Positions 36,702 through 48,835 of a stretch of 64,000 nt of DNA are shown one piece after another. Positions within the stretch are counted from its first letter, which is position 1, and each line of letters starts with the position of its first letter. This DNA is from Corynebacterium doosanense CAU 212 = DSM 45436 (lineage in GTDB: Bacteria > Actinomycetota > Actinomycetes > Mycobacteriales > Mycobacteriaceae). A program made the position numbers and the translations under genes. The notes beneath the pieces are model-generated. The model was given only the letters and a program-made list of their open reading frames with translations. It had not been told where the DNA came from and did no database searches. The DNA is taken from NCBI RefSeq assembly GCF_000767055.1, contig NZ_CP006764.1, forward strand, positions 558,001 to 622,000. The letters run 5' to 3'.

Positions 36702-37793
36702 ATGAGCCAACTGCGCGCCCGGATCGACCTCGACGCCATCGCCCACAACACCCGCGCCGTGAAGGCGCGCCTGTCGGAGGGCACCCGCCTCATGGCCGTG
36801 GTCAAGGCCGACGGCTACAACCACGGCGCGGCCGAGGTCGCCGCGGTGATGGCGGAGAACGGGGCCGACGCGTTCGGGGTCGCTACGGCCGCCGAAGGCA
36901 GCAGGTTGCGGGAATCGGGCGTCGATAAGCCGATCCTGGCGTGGCTGTGGAGCCCCGACGATCCGGGGGACGAGGTCACCGAGGCGCTCGCCTCCGGGGT
37001 GGAGCTGGGCGTGCCCAGCCTCGTGCACCTGCGGGCGCTGGTCGCGATGGAGATCCCCGCGCGGATCTGCCTCAAGCTGGAGACAGGCATGCACCGCTCC
37101 GGCATCGACGAAGCCGCCTGGTACGAGGCCTTCTCCCTGGCCAGGGACACCCCCTTCCTCACAGTCACGGGAATCTTCAGCCACCTGGCCCGCGCCGATG
37201 AGCCGGATGACCCGGCCAACGACCTCCAGGCGGCGAACTTCGCGCGTGCCATCGAGATCGGCCGGTCGCTCGGGCTGGAGCTGCCCGTCAACCACCTGTG
37301 CAACTCCCCGGCGACGTTGAGCAGGCCGGACCTTCACCACGATCAGGTCCGGGTCGGACTGGCGCTCTACGGCATGAACCCGCTGCCGGGGGAGTACGAC
37401 CTCAGGCCGGCGATGACCTGGGCCGCGGACGTGGTGTCCGTGAAACCCCTCGCGCCGGGGGACGGCGTGAGCTACGGCCACACCTTCACCGCGGACCGGC
37501 AGGGGTACACCGCGGTGCTGCCGGTGGGATACGCCGACGGGCTTCCCCGCGCGATGCAGGACAAGCTGCAGGTCACCATCGCCGGCCGGCGCTACCAGCA
37601 GATCGGGCGGGTGTGCATGGACCAGATCGTCGTCGACCTCGGTGACAACCCGCACGCCGTCATGCCCGGGGCGGAGGCCGTGCTCTTCGGGCCGGGCGCG
37701 ATGAGTGTGGACGAGTTTGCCGACGCCCTGGGCACCATCAACTACGAGGTCGCTTGCCTGCCCAAGGGCCGCACGCGGAGGCAGTACCGGTGA
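36702..37793 (+). CDS. alr: Alanine racemase
   Basis: 363 residues. This PLP enzyme makes D-alanine for peptidoglycan. The PLP lysine is in LMAVVKADGYNHGA (near residue 36), and the catalytic tyrosine in GVSYGHTF (near 260). ATG 36702 is chosen; GTG 36696 is also in frame. It begins 13 bases after glmS and overlaps tsaE as GTGA, so a glmS-alr-tsaE unit is likely. A GCTTATCGACG copy lies inside the gene (36920-36930, reverse strand). Confidence 0.96.
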   Translation: MSQLRARIDLDAIAHNTRAVKARLSEGTRLMAVVKADGYNHGAAEVAAVMAENGADAFGVATAAEGSRLRESGVDKPILAWLWSPDDPGDEVTEALASGVELGVPSLVHLRALVAMEIPARICLKLETGMHRSGIDEAAWYEAFSLARDTPFLTVTGIFSHLARADEPDDPANDLQAANFARAIEIGRSLGLELPVNHLCNSPATLSRPDLHHDQVRVGLALYGMNPLPGEYDLRPAMTWAADVVSVKPLAPGDGVSYGHTFTADRQGYTAVLPVGYADGLPRAMQDKLQVTIAGRRYQQIGRVCMDQIVVDLGDNPHAVMPGAEAVLFGPGAMSVDEFADALGTINYEVACLPKGRTRRQYR

Positions 37794-38278
37794 AGCCGAC
37801 CTTTCCCGCAGAGGGGACACGCAGGCTGGAGACCGCCGAGGACACCAGGGGATTCGGCCGTGAGCTCGGCGGCGCGCTCGAGGCCGGGGACGTGGTCATC
37901 CTCGACGGCCCCCTGGGAGCGGGCAAGACCACGCTGACCCAGGGGCTGGCGGACGGCCTGGGTGTCACCGGCCGGGTCACCTCGCCCACGTTTGTCATCG
38001 CGCGCGAGCATCCCTCCGCAGGTGAGGGTCCAGCGCTCATCCACATGGACGCCTACCGGCTGGTGGGCGGCAGCGGCGACCCGGTGGGGGAACTTGACGC
38101 CCTCGACCTGGACACGGGCCTGGAATCCGCCGTCGTCGTCGCCGAATGGGGCGGGGGACTGGTGGAACAGATCGCGGAGACCTACCTTTTCGTCTCGCTC
38201 GACCGCACGACCGCGGTGGAGCAGGACCCGGATTCCGAGGCCCGCATCGTCTCGTGGGGCATCCGACAGCCCGTGTAG
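37790..38278 (+). CDS. tsaE: tRNA t6A biosynthesis ATPase TsaE
   Basis: 162 residues from GTG 37790. The Walker A motif GPLGAGKTTLTQGLA (about 41-55), VTSPTFVIARE and the end of the ATPase core (HMDAYRLVGG; VVVAEWGGGL) identify TsaE. It supports the TsaB-TsaD complex in making N6-threonylcarbamoyladenosine at tRNA position 37. tsaB and tsaD lie just downstream, so three of the t6A genes are together. Confidence 0.95.
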   Translation: MKPTFPAEGTRRLETAEDTRGFGRELGGALEAGDVVILDGPLGAGKTTLTQGLADGLGVTGRVTSPTFVIAREHPSAGEGPALIHMDAYRLVGGSGDPVGELDALDLDTGLESAVVVAEWGGGLVEQIAETYLFVSLDRTTAVEQDPDSEARIVSWGIRQPV

Positions 38279-38291
38279 TAACGTGACAGAA

Positions 38292-38765
38292 ATGTCGAAG
38301 AGCCTCAAGACGCTAGCTGGCGTCATCATCGTCCTTTTCCTCCTGGCCGTCGCCGGGCTGATCTTCCTCTCCACCCGCGCCCCGGAGCAGGCGAGTTTCC
38401 CCACCGGTGGCGTGGAGCGTGCCACCGCCGCGGCCGATGACGCCGGGCTGAGGCTCACCGCAGTGTCCCCGATGGACGCCTACGGCGAGGAGTTCGTCGC
38501 GGCCGTGCCGGTCTGCCCGGGCACCACTCCGCAGCTGGTCGTGGACACCTTCGGTCTGCCGGAGGCGCCCGAGGGGCTGCCGGACAGGGTCGGCCTGGAG
38601 TCCAACTACCTCGTGCTCATCCGCGAGGACGGCACCTCCGCCGCCGACGAGATCTCCCGCTCCGCCGTTGATTTCTGTGCCTCCGGCCAGCTCCCGCCGT
38701 TCAACGCGGCGCAGATGCTGCCGCTGATGAAGACCGACGAGGGCGGCTGGGTCCTCGCCTCCTAA
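38292..38765 (+). CDS. Membrane-anchored protein of unknown function
   Basis: 157 residues. One N-terminal membrane helix (KTLAGVIIVLFLLAVAGLIF) is followed by an extracytoplasmic domain of about 125 residues with two cysteines (PVCPGTT and DFCASGQ), which may form a disulfide. No domain recognised. It lies between tsaE and tsaB, yet is unlikely to take part in tRNA modification because the domain is outside. A TAACGT box at 38279-38284, seven bases before ATG 38292, points to its own leaderless promoter. Confidence 0.7.
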   Translation: MSKSLKTLAGVIIVLFLLAVAGLIFLSTRAPEQASFPTGGVERATAAADDAGLRLTAVSPMDAYGEEFVAAVPVCPGTTPQLVVDTFGLPEAPEGLPDRVGLESNYLVLIREDGTSAADEISRSAVDFCASGQLPPFNAAQMLPLMKTDEGGWVLAS

Positions 38766-38783
38766 GCGTCTAACCTGGGTGGC

Positions 38784-39446
38784 GTGCTAGTCCTCGCTCT
38801 CGACACCGCCACCCATGACCTGGTCACCGGCCTCGTCGACACCGAATCAGGTGTCGCGACCGACCGGGTCCTCCCCGCCACCCGCGGGCACAACGAGCTG
38901 CTCATGCCCACGGTGACAGAGCTTCTCGACGCCTCCGGCCACGCCTTCGCCGACCTCGACGCGGTCGTTGTCGGACAGGGCCCCGGGCCGTTCACGGGTC
39001 TGCGGGTCGGCATGGCCACCGCCTCCGCCATCGCGCAGGCACGGGGGATCCCCGTCTTCGGCGTGAGTTCGCTGGACGCCATCGCCACCCGCCACGACGC
39101 GAAGAACCTCCTGGTCGCCACCGACGCCCGCCGTCGAGAGGTGTACTGGGCCCACTACGTCGACGGCGTCCGTGTGTCGGGCCCGTCGGTCGATCAGCCC
39201 GGCAATCTGCCGGACAACATCGAGGTGGATGCGGTCGTGGTGCCGGAACACCTCGTCGACAAGCTTCCCGCGCACCTGGCAGCGGTGCCGCACGTCGAGC
39301 TCACCCCCCGCGCCGCGGGGCTGGTGTCCTGCGCCGATCTTTCCGCCCAGCCGGAGCCGCTGACCCCCGCTTATCTGCGCCGGCCCGATGCCGTACCGCC
39401 GACGCCGACGCCCCGCTCGGCGGCGATCCCGGAGGTACGCCCGTGA
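38784..39446 (+). CDS. tsaB: tRNA t6A biosynthesis protein TsaB
   Basis: 220 residues. An ASKHA-fold, catalytically inactive partner of TsaD. It begins VLVLALDTATHDLVTGLVD and contains DAVVVGQGPGPFTGLRVGMA, the family signature. The start is GTG 38784, seven bases after a TAACCT -10 box (38771-38776), so it is probably leaderless. It overlaps rimI as GTGA, giving the compact unit tsaB-rimI-tsaD. Confidence 0.95.
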   Translation: MLVLALDTATHDLVTGLVDTESGVATDRVLPATRGHNELLMPTVTELLDASGHAFADLDAVVVGQGPGPFTGLRVGMATASAIAQARGIPVFGVSSLDAIATRHDAKNLLVATDARRREVYWAHYVDGVRVSGPSVDQPGNLPDNIEVDAVVVPEHLVDKLPAHLAAVPHVELTPRAAGLVSCADLSAQPEPLTPAYLRRPDAVPPTPTPRSAAIPEVRP

Positions 39447-39934
39447 GTTTTGAGGTCCGCGAGCTGCGCGCCGGGGATGCTTCGCGCTGCGCCGAGCTGG
39501 AGCAGGTGCTCTTTCCCGGGGACAACCCCTGGCCGGAGCGGGTGTTCTCGGTGGAGTTCGCCCACCCGCACACCTTCTACCTCGGGGTGTTCGACACCGA
39601 GACCGACCTCATGGTCGGCTACGCCGGCCTGGCCATGCTCGGGCGGCCGGACGACCCCGAGTTCGAGATCCACACCATCGGAGTGGATCCCGCCTACCAG
39701 CGCCGCGGCATCGGCCGTCATCTCATGGATCAGTTCACACACACCGCGGACACCATGGGCGGGCCGATGTTTCTCGAGGTCCGCACGGACAACGCCGCGG
39801 CGATCGCCATGTACGAGTCCTTCGGCTTCACCACCCTGACCACCCGCAAGAACTACTACCAACCCTCGGGCACGGACGCCTTCACCATGTCACGCCAGCC
39901 CCGCACATCCAGCCCGGAAAGGAACGGCGAATGA
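39443..39934 (+). CDS. rimI: Ribosomal protein S18 alanine N-acetyltransferase
   Basis: 163 residues, GNAT fold. The acetyl-CoA loop is [15 protein letters not shown], and ALFPGDNP-like [15 protein letters not shown] and [20 protein letters not shown] are typical of RimI. It acetylates the N-terminus of S18, and in many bacteria forms one operon with tsaB and tsaD, as here (4-base overlaps on both sides). Confidence 0.93.
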   Translation: MSFEVRELRAGDASRCAELEQVLFPGDNPWPERVFSVEFAHPHTFYLGVFDTETDLMVGYAGLAMLGRPDDPEFEIHTIGVDPAYQRRGIGRHLMDQFTHTADTMGGPMFLEVRTDNAAAIAMYESFGFTTLTTRKNYYQPSGTDAFTMSRQPRTSSPERNGE

Positions 39935-40977
39935 AGGTCCTCGGAATAGAGAGCTCCTGCGACGAGACCGGTGTCGGCGTCGTCGAGCTGTCGGAGGACG
40001 GCACGATGCGCGTCCTCGCCGACCGGGTCGCCTCGTCCATGGCCGAGCACGCCCGGTTCGGGGGTGTGGTGCCCGAGATCGCCTCCCGCGCGCACCTGGA
40101 GGCGATGCCCCAGGTCATGGCGGCAGCGCTGGCGGAGGCCGGCATTGAGCGCCCCGACGCCGTCGCCGCCACCGTGGGCCCGGGGCTGGCTGGCGCGCTG
40201 CTCGTCGGCGCCGCCGCGGCCAAGGGTTACGCCGCCGCGTGGGGAGTCCCGTTCTACGGCGTCAATCACCTCGGCGGCCACGTCGCCGTGGCCAACCTCG
40301 GCGGCACCACCCTCGGCCACTCCATCGCCCTGCTGGTCTCCGGCGGGCACACGCAGATCCTCGAGGTCGACGCGGTGGGCAGGCCCATGAAGGAACTGGG
40401 GTCGACGCTGGACGACGCCGCCGGCGAGGCCTACGACAAGGTCGCGCGTCTGCTGCACCTGGGTTACCCCGGCGGCCCGGTCATCGACCGCCTCGCCGCC
40501 CAGGGCGACCCGGGTGCCGTGGCCTTTCCCCGAGCCCTGACCAGGGCCGACGACCTGCGCGGGGAGCAGCGCTACAACTTCTCCTTCTCCGGGCTCAAGA
40601 CCGCCGTGGCCCGCTATGTCGAGGCCGCCGAGCGCGAGGGACGGGTCATCTCGGTCGAGGATGTCTGCGCGTCCTTCCAGGAGGCCGTGGCCGACGTGCT
40701 CACCCGCAAGGCCGTGCTCGCCGCCGAGGACACCGGCGCGCGGACCATGCTGCTCGGCGGCGGAGTGGCGGCCAACTCCCGGCTGCGCTCGCTGCTGGGA
40801 GAGCGGTGCGCGGCGGCCGGCATCGAGCTGCTGACGCCGGAGTTCCGCCTGTGTACCGACAACGGCGTGATGATCGCCGCGCTGGCGGGACAGCTCATTC
40901 ACGAGGGTGCGGAACCGTCCTCCCTGGCGGCCGCGACGGCTCCCGGGCTGGCGGTCGAGGTTCCGCTCGTCGGCTAG
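39931..40977 (+). CDS. tsaD: tRNA N6-adenosine threonylcarbamoyltransferase TsaD
   Basis: 348 residues. It transfers the threonylcarbamoyl group to A37 of ANN-decoding tRNAs. It begins [20 protein letters not shown]. The metal ligands are in NHLGGHVA (two His), and SGGHTQIL and [10 protein letters not shown] complete the Kae1 signature. It overlaps rimI as ATGA. It is essential in most bacteria. Confidence 0.97.
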   Translation: MKVLGIESSCDETGVGVVELSEDGTMRVLADRVASSMAEHARFGGVVPEIASRAHLEAMPQVMAAALAEAGIERPDAVAATVGPGLAGALLVGAAAAKGYAAAWGVPFYGVNHLGGHVAVANLGGTTLGHSIALLVSGGHTQILEVDAVGRPMKELGSTLDDAAGEAYDKVARLLHLGYPGGPVIDRLAAQGDPGAVAFPRALTRADDLRGEQRYNFSFSGLKTAVARYVEAAEREGRVISVEDVCASFQEAVADVLTRKAVLAAEDTGARTMLLGGGVAANSRLRSLLGERCAAAGIELLTPEFRLCTDNGVMIAALAGQLIHEGAEPSSLAAATAPGLAVEVPLVG

Positions 40978-41049
40978 CGTTGCGCTGCGCTTTTCTCTCC
41001 GTCGCAGTAGCCTTAGTGGCCCGTGAAACTACGTACGAAAGAATGAGCC

Positions 41050-41475
41050 ATGACCAACGGAATTCTCGTTAATCCTGACCTGTCCACCCGCCCCGTCAGC
41101 TTCGACGACAACCAGCTCGCCGAGCTGCTCGGTGGCAGCACCACCGAGCATGTCGCCGTCTCCTTCGACGAGGGCCAGGATGGCCTCGTGGCCATCGTCA
41201 ATTCGGCGCCCAACGCTGGCCTGGAAGAGCCCAACGCCTTCGCCTCACTGGGAAAGAACCACGCCAACACCGGCAATTCCGCCTTCTTCTCCGATCCCAC
41301 GGCCGCCATCACCGGCCCGGTCATCGTCGTCTCCGGCTCCGTCGGCGCCGTCTCCGACATCACGGAGGCCGGGCAGGAGCAGGTCGAGGAGGGGCTGCGC
41401 GCCACGGCGAACTACCGCGAGGACTACCCGCAGGAGTTCCAGCTGTGGCACAACGCGGCCATGAACCTCGGCTGA
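41050..41475 (+). CDS. Conserved hypothetical protein upstream of groES
   Basis: 141 residues, acidic and soluble, with no signal peptide or membrane helix (start MTNGILVNPDLSTRPVSFDD). No known family recognised. It is preceded by GAAAGAATGAG and a TAGCCT -10-like box (41008-41013), so it is probably transcribed on its own. The groES promoter and CIRCE element begin just after its stop codon. Confidence 0.7.
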   Translation: MTNGILVNPDLSTRPVSFDDNQLAELLGGSTTEHVAVSFDEGQDGLVAIVNSAPNAGLEEPNAFASLGKNHANTGNSAFFSDPTAAITGPVIVVSGSVGAVSDITEAGQEQVEEGLRATANYREDYPQEFQLWHNAAMNLG

Positions 41476-41491
41476 CACTCCCCGCTCAAGG

Positions 41492-41520
41492 TTGAGCGCT
41501 GGCACTCAAATGATTAGAGT
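41492..41520 (+). promoter_or_regulatory. groES-groEL promoter
   Basis: TTGAGC (41492-41497), 17-base spacer, TAGAGT (41515-41520). The leader to groES is about 100 bases. The CIRCE operator lies on top of the spacer and -10 box. Confidence 0.8.
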
Positions 41521-41525
41521 GCTAA
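41499..41525 (+). promoter_or_regulatory. CIRCE operator (HrcA binding site)
   Basis: CTGGCACTC-N9-GAGTGCTAA against the consensus TTAGCACTC-N9-GAGTGCTAA: the right half is perfect and the left half differs at two outer bases. Bound HrcA would block the -10 box, so the groESL genes should be de-repressed by heat. Confidence 0.95.
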
Positions 41526-41624
41526 ATAGGTTGCTGGCACACAGTTGTTCACCCGCGACGACGGCTGCGATGGCCCTACAACCGCGCACAACACACTTAA
41601 GAATTTCCAACGAAAGGCATTCCC

Positions 41625-41924
41625 GTGGCTAACGTCAACATTCGCCCGCTCGAAGACAAGGTCCTCGTCCAGATCCTCGAGGCCGAGACCACCACCGCCT
41701 CCGGCCTGGTCATCCCGGACTCCGCCAAGGAGAAGCCGCAGGAAGCCACCGTCATCGCCGTCGGCCCGGGTAAGCAGAACGACGACGGAACGCGCGCCCC
41801 GATCGATGTCAAGGAAGGCGACGTTGTCGTGTTCTCCAAGTACGGCGGCACCGAGCTGAAGTACGACGGCCAGGAGTACCTGCTCCTGTCCGCGCGCGAC
41901 CTGCTTGCCGTCGTCGAAAAGTAA
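41625..41924 (+). CDS. groES: Co-chaperonin GroES
   Basis: 99 residues, the normal size. It caps the GroEL ring during protein folding. It begins [20 protein letters not shown]; the mobile loop [20 protein letters not shown] and the end [15 protein letters not shown] are typical. The start at 41625 was chosen over an upstream ATG in another frame. It forms an operon with groEL 21 bases later, under CIRCE control. Confidence 0.98.
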   Translation: MANVNIRPLEDKVLVQILEAETTTASGLVIPDSAKEKPQEATVIAVGPGKQNDDGTRAPIDVKEGDVVVFSKYGGTELKYDGQEYLLLSARDLLAVVEK

Positions 41925-41939
41925 CCAAGGAGGGCATGA

Positions 41940-43568
<1,629 letters not shown>

Positions 43569-43590
43569 GTAGGCACACGACGCCAGCGTG

Positions 43591-43622
43591 AAGGCCCGTC
43601 CGGAGAAATCTGGACGGGCCTT
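43591..43622. terminator. Bidirectional terminator between groEL and whiB
   Basis: AAGGCCCGTCC and GGACGGGCCTT are perfect complements around a 10-base loop, lying between convergent genes. An outer CACACG/CGTGTG pair extends it. Confidence 0.85.
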
Positions 43623-43638
43623 CCGTGTGCGGCCAGGC

Positions 43639-43938
43639 TCAGGCGCCGGTGTGCGACGCCGAGGTGCGGCCGCGGTGCATGCTCAGGCGCTCCGACTCGG
43701 AGAGCCCGCCCCAGATGCCGTAGGGCTCGGAGACCTTGAGGGCGTGATCGCGGCAGTTGCCGATCACGGGGCAGGTCTGGCAGATCGCCTTCGCGCGGTT
43801 CTCCCGCTGCGCCCGGGCACGGCCGCGCTCACCGTCGGGGTGGTAGAACACGTCGGAGTCCTCGCCCCGGCACAGGCCGTGAAGCTGCCAGTCCCAGAAG
43901 TCGGCGTTGGGGCCGGGGAGGAGATGGGGTTGCGACAT
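43639..43938 (-). CDS. whiB: WhiB-family iron-sulfur regulator (WhiB3-like)
   Basis: 99 residues. Four cysteines for a [4Fe-4S] cluster (GLCRG; AICQTCPVIGNC), the turn motif YGIWGGLSESER and a short basic tail. The N-terminus MSQPHLLPGPNADFWDWQL is close to mycobacterial WhiB3, and the position beside groESL and sigD is the same as in M. tuberculosis. WhiB3 binds the principal sigma factor and responds to redox state; the same role here is inferred. AAGGAG is seven bases before ATG 43938. Confidence 0.93.
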   Translation of the reverse strand: MSQPHLLPGPNADFWDWQLHGLCRGEDSDVFYHPDGERGRARAQRENRAKAICQTCPVIGNCRDHALKVSEPYGIWGGLSESERLSMHRGRTSASHTGA

Positions 43939-44268
43939 AGGGTGGGACTCCTTCGTGGGGAACTGTTCTCATACCGTGGCCCGAGGCAACTGGTGTGGCC
44001 GTCATGCTCGCCGGGCGCTTCGATAGGGAGTGTGGTACTCACTGGTGAACAACACATGACGAAGGTGTTACTACAAAGTTCCCCGCCTCGGATTAGGGTG
44101 GATTTACCGCCGTTAGCCTGCGTTTTCAGCGAAGGTTAAGAGTTTGTGAACATTGCGAACGGCCCGGAACAGGCCCGAGGGGGGTACAGTGAGCCGTCGC
44201 AGCATATTCAGGGACCACCGCTATCCCTGTGCTTGTTCCCAGCCCTACTCCCCACCGAATGAGGATCC
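43939..44268. promoter_or_regulatory. Divergent control region whiB / sigD
   Basis: 330 bases without a gene. For whiB (minus strand) a TATGAG-like -10 lies close to the start. For sigD, TAGGGT (44094-44099) and TACAGT (44185-44190) are possible -10 boxes. None has a clear -35, and no operator could be assigned. Confidence 0.4.
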
Positions 44269-44853
44269 GTGAGCGAGATCGACGACGAACTGGCCGTCCT
44301 CGTGCCTAAGGCACGAGAGGGCGATCGTCGGGCGCTGCAGTCGATCATCCGTCTCATTCACCCCAAGGTGCTGCGCTACGCCCGGGCGCGCATCGGCGGC
44401 GGCCGGGCTCCCACCCCGGAGGACGTGGCGCAGGAGATCTGTCTCGCGGTGGCCACGTCGGTGGAGAACTACGTGGACAAGGGCCGGCCGTTCATGGCGT
44501 TCGTCTACGGCATCGCCTTCAACAAGGTCGCCGACGCCCACCGGGCCATGTCCCGCGACAAGTCCAATCCCACCGAGGATGTCCCGGACACGGTGGATTC
44601 GAGATTCAGCCCGGAAGAGGCGGCCCTCACACTCGACGGAAGTAACAGAGTGCGTGAGCTGCTCGATTCACTCAGTGAGAAGGCACGGGAGATCCTCATC
44701 CTGAGGATCTACGCAGGCCTGTCCGCCGAGGAGACCGCAATCGTCGTCGGCAGCACCCCGGGTGCAGTGCGGGTAGCACAGCACCGGGCGCTCGCCGCGC
44801 TGCGAAAACTCGTGGACGAACAATCTCTCGACCGCCAAGGAGTGCATGACTGA
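44269..44853 (+). CDS. sigD: ECF RNA polymerase sigma factor SigD
   Basis: 194 residues. Sigma region 2 (about 25-95; LRYARARIGGGRAPTPEDVAQE and FMAFVYGIAFNKVADAHR) and region 4 (about 130-185; SLSEKAREILILRIYAGLSA, TPGAVRVAQHRALAALRK) are joined by an acidic linker. In C. glutamicum, SigD controls mycomembrane and cell-wall genes, including L,D-transpeptidases. GTG 44269 follows GAGGA. It overlaps the anti-sigma gene by one base. Confidence 0.95.
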   Translation: MSEIDDELAVLVPKAREGDRRALQSIIRLIHPKVLRYARARIGGGRAPTPEDVAQEICLAVATSVENYVDKGRPFMAFVYGIAFNKVADAHRAMSRDKSNPTEDVPDTVDSRFSPEEAALTLDGSNRVRELLDSLSEKAREILILRIYAGLSAEETAIVVGSTPGAVRVAQHRALAALRKLVDEQSLDRQGVHD

Positions 44854-45626
44854 TGGATCGCCGATACAGGTCCGGGTCCGGTGAAGATTTCGCCGACCAG
44901 TTTGCACCGTTGGCCAGGGACGACGAATTCCTCACCGCGCTGTCCCAGGGACAGGATCCCTCCGAGGGAACCGACGAACTCGCCGCACTTCTGCTGCAGC
45001 TGCGTGACGACGTCTCCGCACCCATGCCGCCGGCACCCCTCATCGACGAGGAGGAGACGGACGGGAACACCACCGTGATCCCGCTGGCCTCGCGCCGACG
45101 CCGTTCCGGCGCCCTGCTCCACGGCCTGGTGGGTGCGGCCGCAGCGACCGTGCTCATCGCGGGCTCGGGCGCGGTGCTCGTCGGCTCCGGGCTCATCGGG
45201 CAGCAGCATGATGACCCGACCGTGGTGGAACTCGCCGGCACCCTGGAGGAGATCCAGACCCGTGCGGAGGAGGGTGACATCAGCGGCACCCGCGAGCTTC
45301 TTGATGAGGCGCAGCGGCTCGTCGCCAGGTTGGACAGCAAGAACAACCCGGCCGCGGAATCCACCGGCGGGGCGCCCGTGCCGATCCGGGGAGAGAACCA
45401 GACGGCCACCGTCACGGAGACCTCCGACACGACCGTCGACGCCGAGGCCAGCCCGGTCACCGTCACCGCCCCGGGAGCCACCGTCACCGAGTCCGCCGTG
45501 GTCACCGAGACCGCGCGCGCCACGGAAACTCAGGTCGTCACCGTCACGGAGACCCGCGCGGGCACCGTCACCGTCACGCCCACGCCGGACGATGATGAGC
45601 CGGTCGTGCTGGGCGACGCAGGCTGA
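44853..45626 (+). CDS. rsdA: Anti-sigma-D factor RsdA
   Basis: 257 residues. A cytosolic N-terminal part (RYRSGSGEDFADQFAPLARD; LTALSQGQDPSEGTDELAAL) that should bind SigD is followed by a membrane helix at about 90-110 and an extracytoplasmic Thr/Val-rich tail with repeated TVTET-like units. The layout and position are as in RsdA (Rv3413c, cg0697). Release of SigD probably needs proteolysis of RsdA; no protease gene is nearby. Confidence 0.88.
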   Translation: MDRRYRSGSGEDFADQFAPLARDDEFLTALSQGQDPSEGTDELAALLLQLRDDVSAPMPPAPLIDEEETDGNTTVIPLASRRRRSGALLHGLVGAAAATVLIAGSGAVLVGSGLIGQQHDDPTVVELAGTLEEIQTRAEEGDISGTRELLDEAQRLVARLDSKNNPAAESTGGAPVPIRGENQTATVTETSDTTVDAEASPVTVTAPGATVTESAVVTETARATETQVVTVTETRAGTVTVTPTPDDDEPVVLGDAG

Positions 45627-45633
45627 GCCTGAG

Positions 45634-46014
45634 TCAGCGGCGGCCCTCCAGGCCGTCGAGGTAGCCGACCGCGTAGTCCCAGGGAACGTAGGCGTCCACG
45701 TCGGGTTCCGCGCTCGGCTCGTGCACCGGTCCGAGCTCACCCTTCAGCGAGGCCTGCATGTTGCCGGCCATGATGTCCCAGTCGTAGTAGTGCATGATGT
45801 CGCAGTCCTCGCAGAGGAAGTAGATCCCCCGCATCCCGCGCGGCTCGAGGATGTTCTTGCACTCGCGGACGATGCGCAGATCCTCGAGGACATGGGCGCG
45901 TTCCTCGTCGGAAAGCGGCGGCACGTCCTCCGAGGCGTCGTCCTCGAGGAACGAGGCCGGGTCATTCGGGTCATCGGCGAACGGGTCACGCGGCATCATC
46001 GAGTCGAAGTTCAC
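45634..46014 (-). CDS. DUF5319 family protein (Rv3412-like)
   Basis: 126 residues from GTG 46014. It is acidic and soluble, with a CEDCDIMHYYDWDIM core containing two cysteines, the signature of DUF5319. Function is unknown, but it is conserved beside sigD and guaB across mycobacteria and corynebacteria. TAGGGT (46022-46027 on the minus strand), seven bases before the GTG, supports this start and a leaderless mRNA; the frame is open upstream to 46128. Confidence 0.85.
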   Translation of the reverse strand: MNFDSMMPRDPFADDPNDPASFLEDDASEDVPPLSDEERAHVLEDLRIVRECKNILEPRGMRGIYFLCEDCDIMHYYDWDIMAGNMQASLKGELGPVHEPSAEPDVDAYVPWDYAVGYLDGLEGRR

Positions 46015-46074
46015 ACAGGTCACCCTATTTGTCTCCGAGCCCGCGGGCAATTCTCGCCCGTGCGGCAGAGGCAT

Positions 46075-46080
46075 TACAGT
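46075..46080 (+). promoter_or_regulatory. Putative -10 box for guaB
   Basis: TACAGT, 50 bases before the guaB ATG, in the divergent gap shared with the DUF5319 gene. The -35 is unclear. Confidence 0.5.
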
Positions 46081-46082
46081 GA

Positions 46083-47651
<1,569 letters not shown>

Positions 47652-47669
47652 AGGGAAACAGAAACCACC

Positions 47670-48800
47670 ATGCGTGACAATGTCGAAATCGGCATCGGCC
47701 GCGAGGCCCGCCGCACCTTCCACCTTGACGACATCAATCTCGTCCCCTCCCGGCGGACCCGGTCGTCCAAGGACGTCGACACGTCGTGGAACATCGACGC
47801 CTACAGCTTCGACGTCCCCTTCGTCTCCCACCCCACGGACGCCCTCGCCGGCAGCACCGACTTCATCGCCGCCATGCACGAACAGGGCGGACTGGGTGTG
47901 ATCAACGCCGAGGGACTGTGGGGCAGGCAGGCGGATCTTGACGCCGCCTTCGCCCGGCTGGCTGAGGCTGCCGCCGAGTCCGCTCCCGCCGCGACGCGGG
48001 TGCTCCAGGAGCTGCACTCCGCGCCCATCGACACGGAGCTGCTCGCCGAGCGCCTCGCCGAGGCCCGCTCCACCGATGCCACCCTCTCCGTGCGTGTCTC
48101 CCCGCAGCGCGCCCGCGAGCTGACCCCCGCGCTGGTCAAGGCCGGGGTGGAGCTGCTGTTCATCCAGGGCACCATCATCTCGGCGGAACACGTGGCCAAG
48201 GGGGGAGACCCCATCAACCTCAAGGAGTTCATCTCCGAGCTGGAGGTCCCGGTCATCGCCGGAGGGGTGAGCAATTACACCACCGCCATGCACCTCATGC
48301 GCACCGGAGCGGCCGGCATCATCGTCGGCGGCGGACGCAACACCTCGGCCGCCGCGCTGGGCATCGAGACCCCCATGGCCACGGCCATCGCCGACGCCAA
48401 CGCCGCACGCCGGGAGTACCTCGACGAGACCGGTGGACGTTACGTGCACATCCTCGCCGACGGGGAGATCGAGACCTCGGGTGACATCGCCAAGGCCATC
48501 GCCTGCGGCGCGGACGCGGTCATCCTCGGCGCCCCGCTGGCGGCGGCCAGCGAGTCTCCCGCGGCGGGCCACTACTGGCAGTCCTCCGCCGCTCACCCGC
48601 GTTTCCCCCGCGGGGTCATCGAGCGCGACGAGTTTGCCCTCGCAGCCGAGGAACCCGTCTCCCTGGCGAGCCTGCTGCACGGCCCGTCCTCGGACGCCTT
48701 CGGCTACGAGAACCTCTGCGGCGGTCTGCGCCGGGCGATGGCGAAGTGCGGATACACCGACCTCAAGAGCTTCCAGAAGGTGGATCTGGCCGTATCTTGA
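47670..48800 (+). CDS. guaB3: GuaB3 family IMP dehydrogenase-related protein
   Basis: 376 residues. An IMPDH-like barrel without CBS domains (RTFHLDDINLVPSRRTRSSK start; GAAGIIVGGGRN). The segment that should carry the catalytic Cys reads VGGGRNTS, with no cysteine, so IMP dehydrogenase chemistry is doubtful. The family is conserved beside guaB in actinobacteria and its substrate is unsettled. Cotranscribed with guaB. Confidence 0.93.
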   Translation: MRDNVEIGIGREARRTFHLDDINLVPSRRTRSSKDVDTSWNIDAYSFDVPFVSHPTDALAGSTDFIAAMHEQGGLGVINAEGLWGRQADLDAAFARLAEAAAESAPAATRVLQELHSAPIDTELLAERLAEARSTDATLSVRVSPQRARELTPALVKAGVELLFIQGTIISAEHVAKGGDPINLKEFISELEVPVIAGGVSNYTTAMHLMRTGAAGIIVGGGRNTSAAALGIETPMATAIADANAARREYLDETGGRYVHILADGEIETSGDIAKAIACGADAVILGAPLAAASESPAAGHYWQSSAAHPRFPRGVIERDEFALAAEEPVSLASLLHGPSSDAFGYENLCGGLRRAMAKCGYTDLKSFQKVDLAVS

Positions 48801-48835
48801 GTTTTTGACTCGGAGGGGGAGTAGATTCTCCCTCT

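Noticed and set aside
43588..44139. 183-codon plus-strand frame
   Set aside because: Antisense to the whiB3-like gene and its promoter; no domain.
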